Positions 1 to 11,765 of a DNA stretch of 64,000 nucleotides are shown here, piece by piece (within the stretch, counting starts at the first letter, position 1; every line of letters starts with the position of its first letter). The notes under the pieces were generated by a model, which did not search any database, had not been told where the DNA came from, and worked only from the letters and a program-made list of their open reading frames with translations. Made by a program: the position numbers and the translations under genes. This DNA is from Oxyruncus cristatus (Eukaryota > Chordata > Aves > Passeriformes > Cotingidae), in NCBI GenBank assembly GCA_013399855.1, contig VXAY01004354.1, forward strand, positions 121,472 to 185,471. The letters are read 5' to 3'.

Positions 1-2654
1 GTTAACTAAGATGCCACAGTTGCCATATGAGCCAGTCCCAAGGCCTTGGGAATGTTCATCAACAGAATATTTTGAATATGTTAAGCAAATCATATGTTCA
101 TTTTACAGCTTCATATGTAATTTCAAACATCAAAAACATTTTCAATTCAAAGAAAACAGGAAGGACTCCTCAAAAAAATCTATCTAGTGAATACGAATAA
201 TTACTTTGAAGTTGTTTCTAATGGTGTTGAGAGTGTTAGATGTGCATTCTGCTTTATTTCTGGCTTCTTTAATTTTTGGTGAAGACACCTTACAAAAGTC
301 TTTGTACTTGCAGGTTGACCATATGCTTTTTTGACAGCTGATCCGTATTTTGTCAGGATTTCTTGACCGTATTTTATTGTCTAAATCTGTATGGTGAGAT
401 ACGTTTAAATGTGACGTATATCTTTTTGTATGTTTGTCAAATAAAAAAGAACATTTCTCATTGTACTTGTATTTGGGACATAGCTTTGAAAAACCCACCC
501 TCCTTAGGCTGAATTTGTATATATTCCAAGACTGGAGAAGTTCCTCTGATGGAAACAACTGCAAAGCAATGGATGCACTTGGATCATTAAAAATAAGTAC
601 TGCTGGCCTGGGGATGGTGGGTGGAAATAAAATTTGATTTATTATGAATCTTTTTTCTTAACTTCTCTCAAAGTGCCTTCATTGAGATATATTATGTGCA
701 ATGAACTTGGGTTGATGAGAGATAAGGGTTTTTTTATTTATACTAACATATCTAGAATGATGTGACTACCCAGCCACAGAGAGGGGGAAAACTCAAACCA
801 GAAAAACTCCAAACCACAAAAACATAAACCAGTCTGAAGTGTAGCAAGTTGTTTCTATACAATGTAAAGTTAACTAAGAATGGTGTGGTTCCTGGGCTGG
901 TTTGGATTTACTGATGGAGCAGAGTTTGGCTATTCAACCCGATTTCCTTCCCACTGCCTTATTTTGAGGGCCTAGTTAAAATCTAAAGCTCTGTGTTACA
1001 CTCACTAAGTACAATTTTTGGTTGCAGATTCTCACTTTCTTGCAAATGCTTCCTCTACACTTTGACTCCAGACCCCTGGTGCCACAGGTACTCAGCAGCA
1101 GATAAAGGCAAACAGTATTTATTTAATGCCTTGCTGTGGCTGCTTCCTTTGGAGGTTGTTCTCCACCCTGTGTTTCCTGTGTGCATGATGACTTGCTTCC
1201 TTCTGTGTGGTCAGGGAAAATGAACGAAAACACATGGTGCACTTTTAATTCAAAGCAGCTCCAAGTAGCTTTCTCTTGTGCTTTGACGTGTAAGGATTTA
1301 TTATACCAGACACTGTAGTGTTTCCAACTTGAAGATGAAAAGATAAGCTGTGCTGTGAAATGAGTGGCGTTTCTCTTAGACGTTGGTCTGTTATGGAAAA
1401 CCAAAGAGTGCTGCATATTTCTGTCAATCATCCCTTTGATTCTGATCCTCAGAATGTCAGGCTTCAATACAGATTTGCAGTTCTGCATATGAGAACTGTT
1501 AATGCCAGTTGTCTGACATGGATGGCAGCCTGCACAAATCACCTTTTCGTTTCATTCCTATTCTGTTGGAGCAGCCGGATCTCTTGCCTTGGAATTAATC
1601 ATGAAGCGCTCTCTTTTTCTTTTTTTCTTGTGCCCTTGCTGGTCGTAAAATGGCAACCAAGAGTCTTTGCAATGGCTTAGGAATAGGAACACAGATTAAT
1701 GAGATAGGACAGAAGTGTGTTACCTGCACAGGTGAATTCAGCATTATCAGTGGTTTTAATTTTCTCTGCAGCTGTGAAAGGACACGGTGTGTTGCCCGGT
1801 GTTGAAATCAGCTTGGATATTCGTGGTTCGAGCATATATTTCTAGATGTTTTCACTCTGTAATCTTGTTTTCTGCTGCTAGGGAGGAACTTGGGGAGGGA
1901 GAGGAATGGGAAGAAGGCTGGTTGCGATTAGGTCATTGGCCATAGAGATTATGTCAAACATTAGCCTGTACAGCTGGACACATCCACACATGTATGAACA
2001 GCTGCCATAATCATTTATAAATCCAAGCTATCTTGAGGAAACCATTGATTTGAAGGATACATACATAATAAGAGAGCTGGTGAACTGTAGATGACTTTTA
2101 ATTGAAATAAGCGAAATTTTGAGGTTGTGTTGGTACGTGTTAAACAAAACCGGTTTGCGTTGCTAACAAGTCTGCAAGTGATGTATTTCCTGGTTCTTTG
2201 GTGAAGACTTCAAAGTGGATATTAAAACATTCGTAAAAATACTATGGGAAGGAGTATAGCAGTCTTCACTACACTGGGGAACATTCAGAGGACAGGAAAG
2301 AACCTACAGCTTTTTAAAATTCTTTAAGAAGTAAATGGATATTTTTTAGAATCATATCCTACTGTGACCACAGGCCCTAAAGAGAAGTAAACTGAGCAAA
2401 CAACCACAGGTCTTAATAAAGAGCAAGGGAAAAAGCTGATGCCATAGGAGGCACTTACTGGATTTTAGATGTTAAAATAGCACAGAAAAAGTGACGTGTT
2501 AATAGTTTAAAAAACCCCAACATAATTAAGTTTTGAGACAAATTTTCTACAAAACTCCTTGAAGTACAGGGGCAGTTGCCACTTGAGTGGCCTGTACAAA
2601 ATGTTACGCATTTGCTGCTCTTAAACCCATTCTGAAGTAAGTTTTGTGAGAGAT

Positions 2655-2830
2655 GTCATGGTTTAGCCCATTCCCCTCAGTTTTAGAGTAGAAGATGGTT
2701 AGTTCCAGGTGAAATTCCGGCTAGGTAGCCAATTAGAGACTTCTGTGACGTCTCTACGAATTACATAATTTAACTCAAACCGGAAAAGAAGGGTTGTTGT
2801 CGTTGTTGTAGTTGTGTGTGGGCTTGACTG
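2655..2830 (+). mobile_element. Possible old endogenous-retrovirus LTR fragment
   Basis: TGTCATGGTTTAGCCC at 2655 closely resembles the common 5' terminus of several avian ERV LTRs, which begin TGTCATGGTTTAACCCC. The following sequence does not match an LTR I can name, and I found no matching 3' end, so the boundary is arbitrary and the call weak. Confidence 0.2.
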
Positions 2831-3307
2831 GAAGAGCTTTTATATGAGTTGTTTGTAAGTAGTAGACAATGTGCGGCGATTATCAGCAGTAGATAATTTT
2901 ATAGGAGGCAAATGTTACTTGAAGCGTGTATGTTCTGAAGCACTTGAGAGGGGTTTGTAGCTATTCAGTTACAATAATTGTTTAGAAATTCAGGTATGAT
3001 TCAGCAAATTAAAAAGAAATACAAATACTTAATAGAAGTCTTAGAACCTAATGGATATACTGCAAAGGATGATGCTTTGTTACTCAAGGTTGACCTGATT
3101 GAAAGACTTGAATCATCTTACAGTGTGCCTTGATACTGGGAATGGAAGAATATTTGGATTACTTTGTATAGATGCCTGTATAAATACTGTCACTTTCTTC
3201 TGTCTTGTTCATTGCAAAGCATATCTGACCAGAGGGGGAAAAAGTCATATGAAGTCACAGACAAGACTAGATGTGTCAATATTTTCAAGAACAAGTTCTA
3301 CATAAAG

Positions 3308-3330
3308 GTATATACGTATATACGTACGTA
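3308..3330. repeat. TA/CG palindromic simple repeat
   Basis: GTATATACGTATATAC is a perfect 16-bp palindrome followed by GTACGTA. It is a short alternating purine-pyrimidine tract that can form a cruciform. No function is implied. Confidence 0.6.
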
Positions 3331-6300
3331 ATTGTCATTGACTGAACTGGGAAATCCTTGTACCTTGTGGGTGAAAGAACGATCTTGGTGGTTAAATGTA
3401 GTTCTCCAAGGCATTCAGTATGGGCTGCTCTTCTATTGTTGATGAGAAGGGAGAGTCTTCAGCCTAAATAGATGCTAAAACATTTTTAGCCTTGCTTGGC
3501 AATCTTTTGTCCTCCACTGTTTAACTGATGAGTTCAAGAGGAATTTTTTTAAAAGAGTTTATTGTCTTTAAGTAAACATGCTACGGTTAGCTTGGTTCAA
3601 TTTGGTAATCCTCCTGTGCTTATAATATAATGGGTGCTTGGAAAGATAACTGGGCCCGTTGTGTGCTTGAATGTAATTTTTGTTCCCTGCCTAATTTCAT
3701 AAATATTCTGGTGATAATTTTTTTCTCCAAGAAGTTTCTAGTTTTTTTGGGCTCTGTTTTTTTCTTTTGAGGGACTAATGTAGTTTTTGAAAGAGAAGCA
3801 ATCTTTGGAAAACATCTAAGAATATATTTGAAGGCTTAAAGGAGCTGGAAAGTGCAAGGGCAATGTTCTACTCAACGGGTATTTTGACATACTTATTTCT
3901 GAAATCCATTCAAGATGCTGTATAGATCAAGATAACTTGTCCTGCCTGACAAAGTTTTCACTCTGAGGAAATATCATTCGCCAGATTTGCAGGCATGCAG
4001 TTTTTGGGGTGGAATTTTTTAAGGTTATTCTCTGTGTATTGAATTTTATTACTTTATTGAAATCAGTAAGTAATTGAATGGAAATACATTTTAAATTTAT
4101 TTTTAACACTTATCATGGAGTCTTCTAGAACTTGCCTAGGAAGCAGCTGAGCAGCATTATTTCTGTCTGCATTATAGAGGAGTTGGCTGTGAGAGAAATA
4201 CCAAATGGAACACATTTTTTTCCTCCCAATTATTTCTTTTTGTCTGTAGCTTATGTTGAATTCAATTTTCTGAATTTATTTTGCAAATCTTGAAGTGAGA
4301 GGTTGTCCTTACAGCCTCTGATGCATCTTGCTGAGAAGGTAATTTCGGACATCAGAGCACTCGTGTGTGTTCCTGGTTTACCTTAATAATACTGCCCCTA
4401 CAAACACTGTTTTCTTTCTCCAGTGTGCTTAATTGTTCAGAATACTAATTCAGGTTGCTCCATCTTAGCTTCTAGAGGGAACTTCAGCGAATGAAATGAA
4501 ACCCAGGAAAATGAAACTGAACAAAAACCTACAGACTTTCTTCATTTTCATTCTTTAAAATTACTGCTCTGTGTTATGAGTAACTTGCAAGTTGTGCGTA
4601 AGGAAGATGCTATTAATGACACTGTGACTTGCTTAGAATAATGCCTGTCCTACCTTAATACAAGCTAAGATGGCAGTTTCTCTGGATGTGGGGCATGTAA
4701 TCTAATCCCGTCTGTGGGGAATAATAAATGACATAAGCTGTTCAGTAGCACTGCTCCCCCCACCCATGCCTTGAGCTATGCCTTAGGACAGTAAATACAT
4801 GTTGTGCTTGACTGATACTTCCTTTTCTCCTGGGTAAAACAGCTAATCCTGGTGTTAGAGGTAAGGATGGGTTTAACTGAGAAGCACAGATCAAATCTAA
4901 ATCTGCAGGTATGTATTAGTGTGTAAGAGAAACATGTATAAAGCTTCTTTACTACAAAAAATATTGACAGCGGTCTCTCAGGTGACTTGGAAAAGATCAT
5001 AGTTCTGGTCGACCTTAGTGTGATTCCTAAGCATAGTTGAACGTTTTTTGCTGACTCAGTGAGACATTCTAGATACCTGCTGAAACAAGAAAACGTGATG
5101 GATCTTGTAGATCTGTCTGTATAAATGGAAGTGCTAGTCAAAGATGTGGATTTTCTAAGGAATAAATTTAACTCATAGATCAATCCACTATTATTAATGG
5201 AGGACCATGAAAAAGGAGCCTTAAAGCAAGTTTAAATTTTAACTGCAAGTATTAGTTGAACTGATAAATTGTCCAGCTTCTGAGCAAAAATCCTGGTTGC
5301 AGTGAGTGATAATTGATGACAGTTGATCACACTTGCCACATCTTCTAATTCCTTTCTACTGGGTAAGACATGTGTTTAAGACTCACTTTGAATAGAATGT
5401 TCTGGTTTAGTAATGATTTATGTACAGTGCCAGTGATCTTGGAAGTGCTGAACAAATCTTGCAAAGTAGAAGTTTGTGTTTGCATAGGTGATGTTTATTC
5501 TGTCAAATGTGGAGGGACTTGCTCTTTGCAGCTGGGCAAAGAGACAAATATTCTGTGACATGTAAGTACAATATATGGTCTCTCTCATGTGTGTAGGTAA
5601 GAAAAGAAGATATCCAAATAATCAGTCAGTCTCTGGGAACAGGAAGTAAGAGAAGGTTGTGTTTGTGAACAGCTTTTCTTTCTAAAATCACTGTCACAGG
5701 AAAAGGTTCTGTGTTTCTTCTCCCTCCACTCTACCCTGATAATCCCGAAAATAGAAGGTCACTAAGATGGCCGTTTCTGAGGGGAAATAAGCCTAGGCCA
5801 GTACAACATATTTAGGGCAACACAGCAAAGGGTGCAAGAAAAGCCAAGTCATCTTTAAAAAATATATCAGGAGAAAAGAACAACTAAAGCAGTGCTTTCC
5901 AACCTGCTGTTCTTATTACATTTGGCTAGATTTTTTTTTTCAGCTTATGAAACGAGAGGGGAAGAGCTGCTTTTTGTGCTGTTCCTGGCATCCTTTTACT
6001 GCCCTCTTCTTGATTTTGAGAAAAGCAGGGTCAAAGGAGAGCTTTTATTAGGTGATACTAAGTCAAGACTAAACATAAACTTGGCAGAAATAATTGCATA
6101 AAATAGTTTGGAAAGTCTCCTGACTGTTGGTTTGTTCTGGAGTTTTTTCTTTCCCAGCCTGCTGGGGAACTTCAGGTATGGCATGTAAGTAGTTTGAAAA
6201 GTGATTGTGTAGGACCAAAGAAAAAAACCCCAACAACCCACCACATTCATTTGTATGTGATTGGCATGTGTGATTAATTACATGTAAATAGAGAAACTAC

Positions 6301-7057
6301 CACATGATTAATAGGACAGATTTCTTGGTGCACTTTGAAAGAGGATATGTGAATTTTAATTCACAACGTGGAGTTTTTAAAGCAAGGGGAAATGGCTGCA
6401 GCTTTTTAAAAACTTGTAAAAATTTTTACAGTAGCTTAACCAAGTGTCATGGTCATCATGGCTTTGAAGGTTCTTTTTCTTAATTTCAGGTACATGAAAC
6501 AGGGAAGTTCTAGTTTTAAGTTTGCTTCTTAATGCATAAGAGGATTTTTAAAGTGTGCCCTTTGCTTTTTCTTAAATTTTGGGGTTGCACAACTGTAGTT
6601 TTCTCTAGATTAATGTGTAGTTTACTCAGGCTAGTTAATGAGCAGTTTTTGAGAGTATGTATCTGAACAGTTTTTGGTTTCATCTGCAGTAAGCATTCTC
6701 TGCTTAGTTACTGGCTCTAATCCTGGTTATTCTGTAGAAACTGCAGACTGTAGGTCTGCAGCACTTTCCCGGTTTTGTGGTGAGTGTAAGTATCTCAGGA
6801 GAACTGAACTAGTGGTGGGGTTTTGTTTGTTTGTTTTAAAGGCATAAATTAGAGGCATGCATTACTTTCTGGCAGAGCTGTTCAGACTCTTCCTCAACCA
6901 AGTCTCCCCTTTCAGGGTCAGTACCACCTGAAATTTCAGCTTTCAGTGTACTGCACAGCCTGTCTGTTTTTCATTGCCTTGTGAAAATAAGAGTTGCTGT
7001 TCCGGTGACTGGAGACAGAACTTTTTTTTTTTTTGTCTCTGCAATAGATAGAACCTC

Positions 7058-7382
7058 CTTAGAGTCATTTAGGTTAGAAAAGACCTATGAGGTCATTGAG
7101 TCAAACCATAAACCCAACAGTGCCAGGTCTACCACATCATGTCCCCAGGTGCCAGATTTACATGTCTTTTAAACACCTCCAGGGATGGTGACTCCACCAC
7201 TGCCCTGGGCAGCCCGTTCCAGTGCTTGAAACCCTTTCAGTGAAGAAATGTTTCCTTATCCAATCTAAATCTCCTCAGGTGCAACTTGAGGCCATTTCCT
7301 CTTGTCCTGTCACTTGTTACTTGGGAGAGGGGACTGAGCCAACCTTGCTACAACCTCCTTTCAAGTAGTTAGTAGAGAACAG
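7058..7382 (-). mobile_element. CR1 LINE, 3'-end fragment
   Basis: The + strand reads as the reverse complement of the well-known avian CR1 tail: TCATTTAGGTTAGAAAAGAC, then GTCATTGAGTCAAACCAT, AAACACCTCCAGGGATGGTG, CTGGGCAGCCCGTTCCAGTG, TTGAGGCCATTTCCTCTTGT and CTACAACCTCCTTTCAAGTA. The element is therefore on the - strand and 5'-truncated, as most CR1 copies are. Moderate divergence and loss of the terminal octamer repeats point to an old insertion. It lies in a YPEL1 intron. Confidence 0.93.
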
Positions 7383-8259
7383 TAATATGTTCTGTCAATA
7401 ATTGTTTTAAATGATTGCTAAAATAATCAAATATTAGCACTGTAAACTGTTAAGTAGAATTTCTCATCCTAATGTAAGATTTTACAAGTACCTAAGGGCT
7501 GTATGTAACTGCAGTGCCACCATTGCTACCCAGACTAGTCCAGTCATGGATTTCTTTTACCACTCTTTATTGCAGTATATAATCTGGTTAATGTTGATCC
7601 AAAAGTGTTGATTTATACACATTTTCATTTTCCATGGTTTTTTTTTTCCCCAGACTCTTCTGACTAAGTAGATAAGAGACAACAGTTATTGCTGTTGCGT
7701 TGCTAGTTGTTAGACTGGGAATATACATAATGATTGCTAATGACTTCTAATGGTATAACTAAATACATGTCAGAAATAGAATCCATTGTAGAAAGGTCCT
7801 TCTGCCTACGGTTCCATGCCTGATGTTATTAAAACCATTCAAAAATATTGAAGGTGAGATTTTTCTTCTAAAAACCTTCCATGTTGATCTTATGCAGGCT
7901 TCTGAAAAGTTGTTCTGTGATCTTCAACAGTAGAACTGTGGGGTTGCTTGAAAACAATTGTACTACCTCTGCAGCATGGATAAAATCATTAATTTCCTTG
8001 GAAAGTGGGTTAGGGAAAGGAAAGACTAGAAAAAAAGGAAATTAAGGCAGTTTAGGAATTTTTTAAGATGGAATTCAGTATGGAAGAGAGAAAAAAGAAA
8101 AACTCCATTTCAGTGTGATCCTGTTTCAATGGGAAATATGGGAGTGTCTAAATTATCAAGTAATCCAATACAGAAGGAACAAATCAACAGATGGAAGCAG
8201 CAGTGTGTTTGACATACGCTTTGAATGTTTTCCCCGTGGCTGGGCTGCTCTGCTCACAG

Positions 8260-8433
8260 GTTCTTCCAGGGTGTTGGTAGCTCAGGACCATCTGATCCCA
8301 GGTCCAGGCCCCTGTGCCAGCATTAGCATTACAGAGTGCCCTGGAGAAGAGCTGCTGGTTCAGTTTGTACGGAAGGAACAAGGATGCAGTTTGCAGGCAC
8401 TGAAACTGCTCCACAAGCTAAACCAGGCCCCCA
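8260..8433 (+). other. Cryptic exon candidate within YPEL1 intron
   Basis: This 174-nt segment is more GC-rich than the AT-rich intron around it. It is bounded by a good acceptor (CTGCTCTGCTCACAG) and a good donor (GTAAGC at 8434). It is a multiple of three and fully open in one frame, reading for example ECPGEELLVQFVRKEQ and LQALKLLHKLNQAP. That frame is phase 1, whereas the flanking YPEL1 coding introns are phase 0. Spliced into YPEL1 it would soon meet a stop, so it is either a poison exon, a 5' UTR exon, an exon of a nested gene, or chance. I do not recognise the peptide. Confidence 0.25.
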
Positions 8434-9114
8434 GTAAGCGTGGCTGATTGGGGGTTTTAATGCAAAACTGAGCTACTGCTCTGAACTAAAACATTTATTT
8501 TGATCTAGCCAAGGAAGTCTTAACAGTCATCTTTTGTCCATAATCTGTCAGGAATGTGAGAGATTTGAAAGCATATGGCTGTATTCAGGCATTTGATGAT
8601 AACAGTTTTTTATTAAAGTAAAGCTTAGCTTATAAACTGATCAGATGCATTTCCTGAGTACAGTATGCTGGATTTATGCTTGGTTCATAATTTCACTGCT
8701 CTTACATCAAATGATGCAATGAAATTGAAATAAATCATGTTTTGGGTGCAGCAGGAAAAGACAGAGGAGATGGGAATAATTCCCTTTGAGTTAAAAGCAG
8801 ATTATTTTAATTAGCATGAAGGATGTCTGGGAAAATGAGATTGATATCTTCCAGAGGGGTAGGAAAAAAGTATGCATGGTTTGCATTATGGACGTCTAAT
8901 TTTGAACAATAGCACTCAACAATGTAAAATCACTGTTAAAACTCTAATGTGGGTGAAGACTTGGCTGATCAGGCTTTCCTATAAAGAACTGGTATAAAGT
9001 AAGTGATCTGCAATAGTTTATATCTGTGTTACCTTAATATGTTTACTAATGCAGCCTTGTGGAACTTATTTTTTGGTTTCGTGGGACTTCTTTTCTTTTT
9101 TTTAACAAGTGCAA

Positions 9115-9132
9115 TTTTTTTTTTTTTTTTTT
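9115..9132 (+). repeat. Poly-T tract at YPEL1 exon 3 acceptor
   Basis: Eighteen uninterrupted T bases form the polypyrimidine tract just before AATGCAG and exon 3. The run length is likely to vary between individuals or to be miscounted in sequencing. Confidence 0.85.
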
Positions 9133-9139
9133 AATGCAG

Positions 9140-9183
9140 TCCTTCCAGGGAAGCCAGGGACGAGCCTACCTCTTCAATTCTGT
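9140..9183 (+). CDS. YPEL1: YPEL1 coding exon 3
   Basis: This 44-nt exon encodes 14 codons, [14 protein letters not shown], plus the first two bases of a split Val codon. The acceptor is an 18-T run followed by AATGCAG. The donor is GTGAGT at 9184. It matches the short exon found at this place in vertebrate YPEL1-4 genes. Confidence 0.95.
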
Positions 9184-11765
9184 GTGAGTATGTTGTTACG
9201 GTTCTGCACACTACCTGCAGAGTGTAACTTTATGCTTCTCAAGTGGAAAACAGTAGGAATTAACGTGGCTGTACTTTGCCCTGTTCCTTTTAACACTGGC
9301 TTTACTCACCAGCAATAGTTATTAAAGAGCTACTGGGCTGATTCTGAAGTATCCCTTAGCACATACATGAGTTTATCTTATATTTTAAGTAATTTTGCTA
9401 GGAGCTGAAAGTTTCGGGAAGGGTGTTAATGTGAAATTCCTTTTGTGTATGTCGTGGTAACTGCCTTGAGTAGAAGTTGCTGTTCTGAGATACTCCAGAA
9501 GTCAGAGTATACTGTGTGACTCTAATTTGACAACTCAGTTGTAGCCTAAAGAAGAATTTCCCAGTGTGATACTTGGATACATTTACAGGTTAATGTTTCA
9601 GTAAACTTGGTACATCTTTAATGACCTTGAATATTGCAAATGTTTTAGAGGCGAAAGGTCTCTGTGATCTTATCAAGCCCAATATTTGCAGTCTTAGGCA
9701 TGTCCTTCCCTTCATAGAAGGCTCTTTGCATTTACTAATCAGTGTTTTTTAAGTTTTTAATATGCAGGATTGCATTTTTGTCTTTATTTTTTAGGAGTTT
9801 TTTGTGTTGCAGCATTTTGAAAAAGTAATGCCGTTATGTGTCCTGGTCTGTTTTTGAGCAGGATATGGAACTATTTACTGCAAAAGACTTGAATGTAGGT
9901 CCTTGAAATTCTTTTTATATGTAGTCGTTCAGTGGTGACATGGGACTTGAATTATAATTGTAATAGTAAGAAGCTGCTAATACAACAGCAAAACCAGCAA
10001 AATTTTACTCTTGTTTAAAACGGCCTAAAAACTTGGTTTAGTCTTGCCTCATGTTTTCTGCATAGAGTCTTACTGATGAAAAACCTAGCTTGGTGCAGTA
10101 CTTCATGGCATGTTTTGTTTTGATATTGCTGTTTGTTCATCATGGCTTAGTCTGCCGATATGCAGCAAAGAAATATTTATGAGGCTTTTTCCCTGCTGCT
10201 ATTTTGGAGTTGGTTCTAAATTCAGCTGCTGGTGCTGATTTACTGGTACAGAGGTCTCAAATTGTTTTTGAAGAAAAGCCTGAAATTGGAGAAGTATCCA
10301 GTTACTGCTTAGGGTTCTGTTCTCTGAAAGTTTAACTATGTAGCTTGTCTTCATTGCTGGGAGTGAGTGGGTGTCACCAACAGTGACACATCAGGCACTT
10401 GAAAAAAACCAAAAAGCAAACCCTATTTTCTTCCTGTCCTTGTGCTCAGTGTAACAGAGGAAGTTACTTTTACAGCATCGAATAAGTCAGGCACTTTTTT
10501 AAAAAAAAAACACTATTTTTTGTCCACTGGAGAAAAGGTGGGGAACAGAAAGAAACACAGTCGTGCAGTTAATTTCTCCTCTTTTTTCAGGGTAAATGTG
10601 GGCTGTGGTCCAGCAGAGGAGAGAGTTCTTCTGACAGGTTTACATGCTGTAGCAGATATCTATTGTGAAAACTGTAAAACCACTCTTGGATGGAAATATG
10701 TAAGTAATACACTTAAATCTTTAATCAGTGTTTATATGTTGAAGCACAGATATTTGAGTAGGCCATTGAGTAGCACCTACACTGATAGTTTGAGTGAGTT
10801 AGCTCCAGTGCTTTTGTACATACAATTTTGCTCCCTTCTGTTTGCACAAATGCTGTAGTAGCTAAAAAATTTATTCTGGACTGGAAATCAAGCATGAGCT
10901 ACAGGTGCCGTTACATCTGTCTAATGGTTCTGTAATACCTCTTTGCAAGATTACCAAGCACACATGCACTAAACCAGATGAAAGAAATTGTCAAAGTGGG
11001 TCTTTCATTTCTTGGATTGCAAAAGTTGGTTCATACAGGAAAAACATGAATTGCAGTGAATGGTACTGAGCATATTTATACTGCTAATCACTAATGTGGA
11101 CTTGATGCTCTAGTTTGAAAAGTTACCTGTGCACTTGCACAGTTACCTGTAACACTTGCAGCTGTGTTGGAAGTTTGATGTTTTGCAAATGTTAGATTCT
11201 GAATGTTGCATGTAGGATTTTCAGTTATTCAGTATAGCTTCAGATCTTAGAACTTTTCCAAATGCGTTCCCTGTGATGATGAATATAGAGGAGAGCTTTT
11301 GAAGAGGTTCGTATTTCCTCTTTTCATTACTTCTGGGAATAAGGAAACAACACACATAAATGCCATTTCCTAATCTTCACTTGAAAAAAAAAAAAAGCAT
11401 TAAAATTTCCAAGCAGTGACAGGACATGGAAAGTTCTAAAGCAAGATCTGCTGTGCAGTAAATCTGCTGATTCCACTTAGAAGTTTACTTCTATTTCCTT
11501 CTTAATGCTTTTCAGCCTCTTCTTCCTCCCTTCCTACTCGGTGTAACCAACATGGGTTGTTAACTGTAATGTGTCCTGTAATGTTTGTAATTTTAATGCA
11601 AGTTTGATGTTTAAAATGCCTTATTTTCCCAGCTTAATTCACTGTTGTCTTGATTACTTTTTTCTTTCTTTCCAGGAACATGCTTTTGAGAGCAGTCAGA
11701 AATACAAAGAAGGAAAATTTATCATTGAACTTGCCCACATGATAAAAGACAATGGTTGGGAGTGA
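9140..11765 (+). CDS. YPEL1: Yippee-like 1, coding exons 3-5 (5' partial; join 9140-9183, 10591-10699, 11676-11765)
   Basis: YPEL1 is a small zinc-binding protein of the Yippee family, usually 119 residues. Mouse Ypel1 has been reported as nuclear and to affect cell morphology; its biochemical role is not settled. The three exons join in frame to give the last 80 or so residues: the [14 protein letters not shown] stretch, then [16 protein letters not shown], then the second zinc ligand pair CENC ([13 protein letters not shown]), then [13 protein letters not shown] and the end KDNGWE. All introns are GT-AG. The first CxxC pair is encoded by an exon left of the window. YPEL1 is preferred over its close paralogue YPEL2 because of the Phe in GKFIIE, the final Glu rather than Asp, and the convergent neighbour PPIL2, as in human. 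YPEL5 is excluded by sequence. No frameshift or damage is visible. Confidence 0.95.
9184..10590 (+). other. YPEL1: YPEL1 intron between coding exons 3 and 4
   Basis: This is a phase-2 intron of 1407 bp with donor GTGAGT and acceptor CTTTTTTCAG. Its content is AT-rich and I recognise no repeat or other gene. Confidence 0.9.
10591..10699 (+). CDS. YPEL1: YPEL1 coding exon 4
   Basis: This 109-nt exon completes the split Val codon and encodes the Yippee core from [10 protein letters not shown] to TLGWKY. It includes CENC, the second CxxC zinc-binding pair. The acceptor is CTTTTTTCAG and the donor is GTAAGT at 10700. The intron that follows is phase 0. Confidence 0.96.
10700..11675 (+). other. 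YPEL1: YPEL1 intron between coding exons 4 and 5
   Basis: This is a phase-0 intron of 976 bp with a consensus donor GTAAGT and a pyrimidine-rich acceptor ending CTTTCCAG. A 13-A run lies near 11383-11396. I see no other feature. Confidence 0.9.
11676..11765 (+). CDS. YPEL1: YPEL1 terminal coding exon
   Basis: This exon encodes 29 residues from [13 protein letters not shown] to the end MIKDNGWE, followed by TGA at 11763-11765. The family C-terminus is complete, with no extension. Confidence 0.96.
   Translation, partial: EHAFESSQKYKEGKFIIELAHMIKDNGWE

Larger units (their letters stand above)
1..9139 (+). other. YPEL1: YPEL1 intron upstream of coding exon 3 (left-truncated)
   Basis: This AT-rich stretch ends in the acceptor of the first YPEL1 coding exon in the window. 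I looked for the preceding coding exon, which carries the start codon and the first zinc-binding CxxC of this family, and did not find it, so it should lie left of base 1 and this intron exceeds 9.1 kb. The intron holds a CR1 tail at 7058-7382, a possible old LTR near 2655, a small TA/CG palindrome at 3308 and an exon-like GC-rich segment at 8260-8433. I see nothing else that can be named. Confidence 0.75.
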
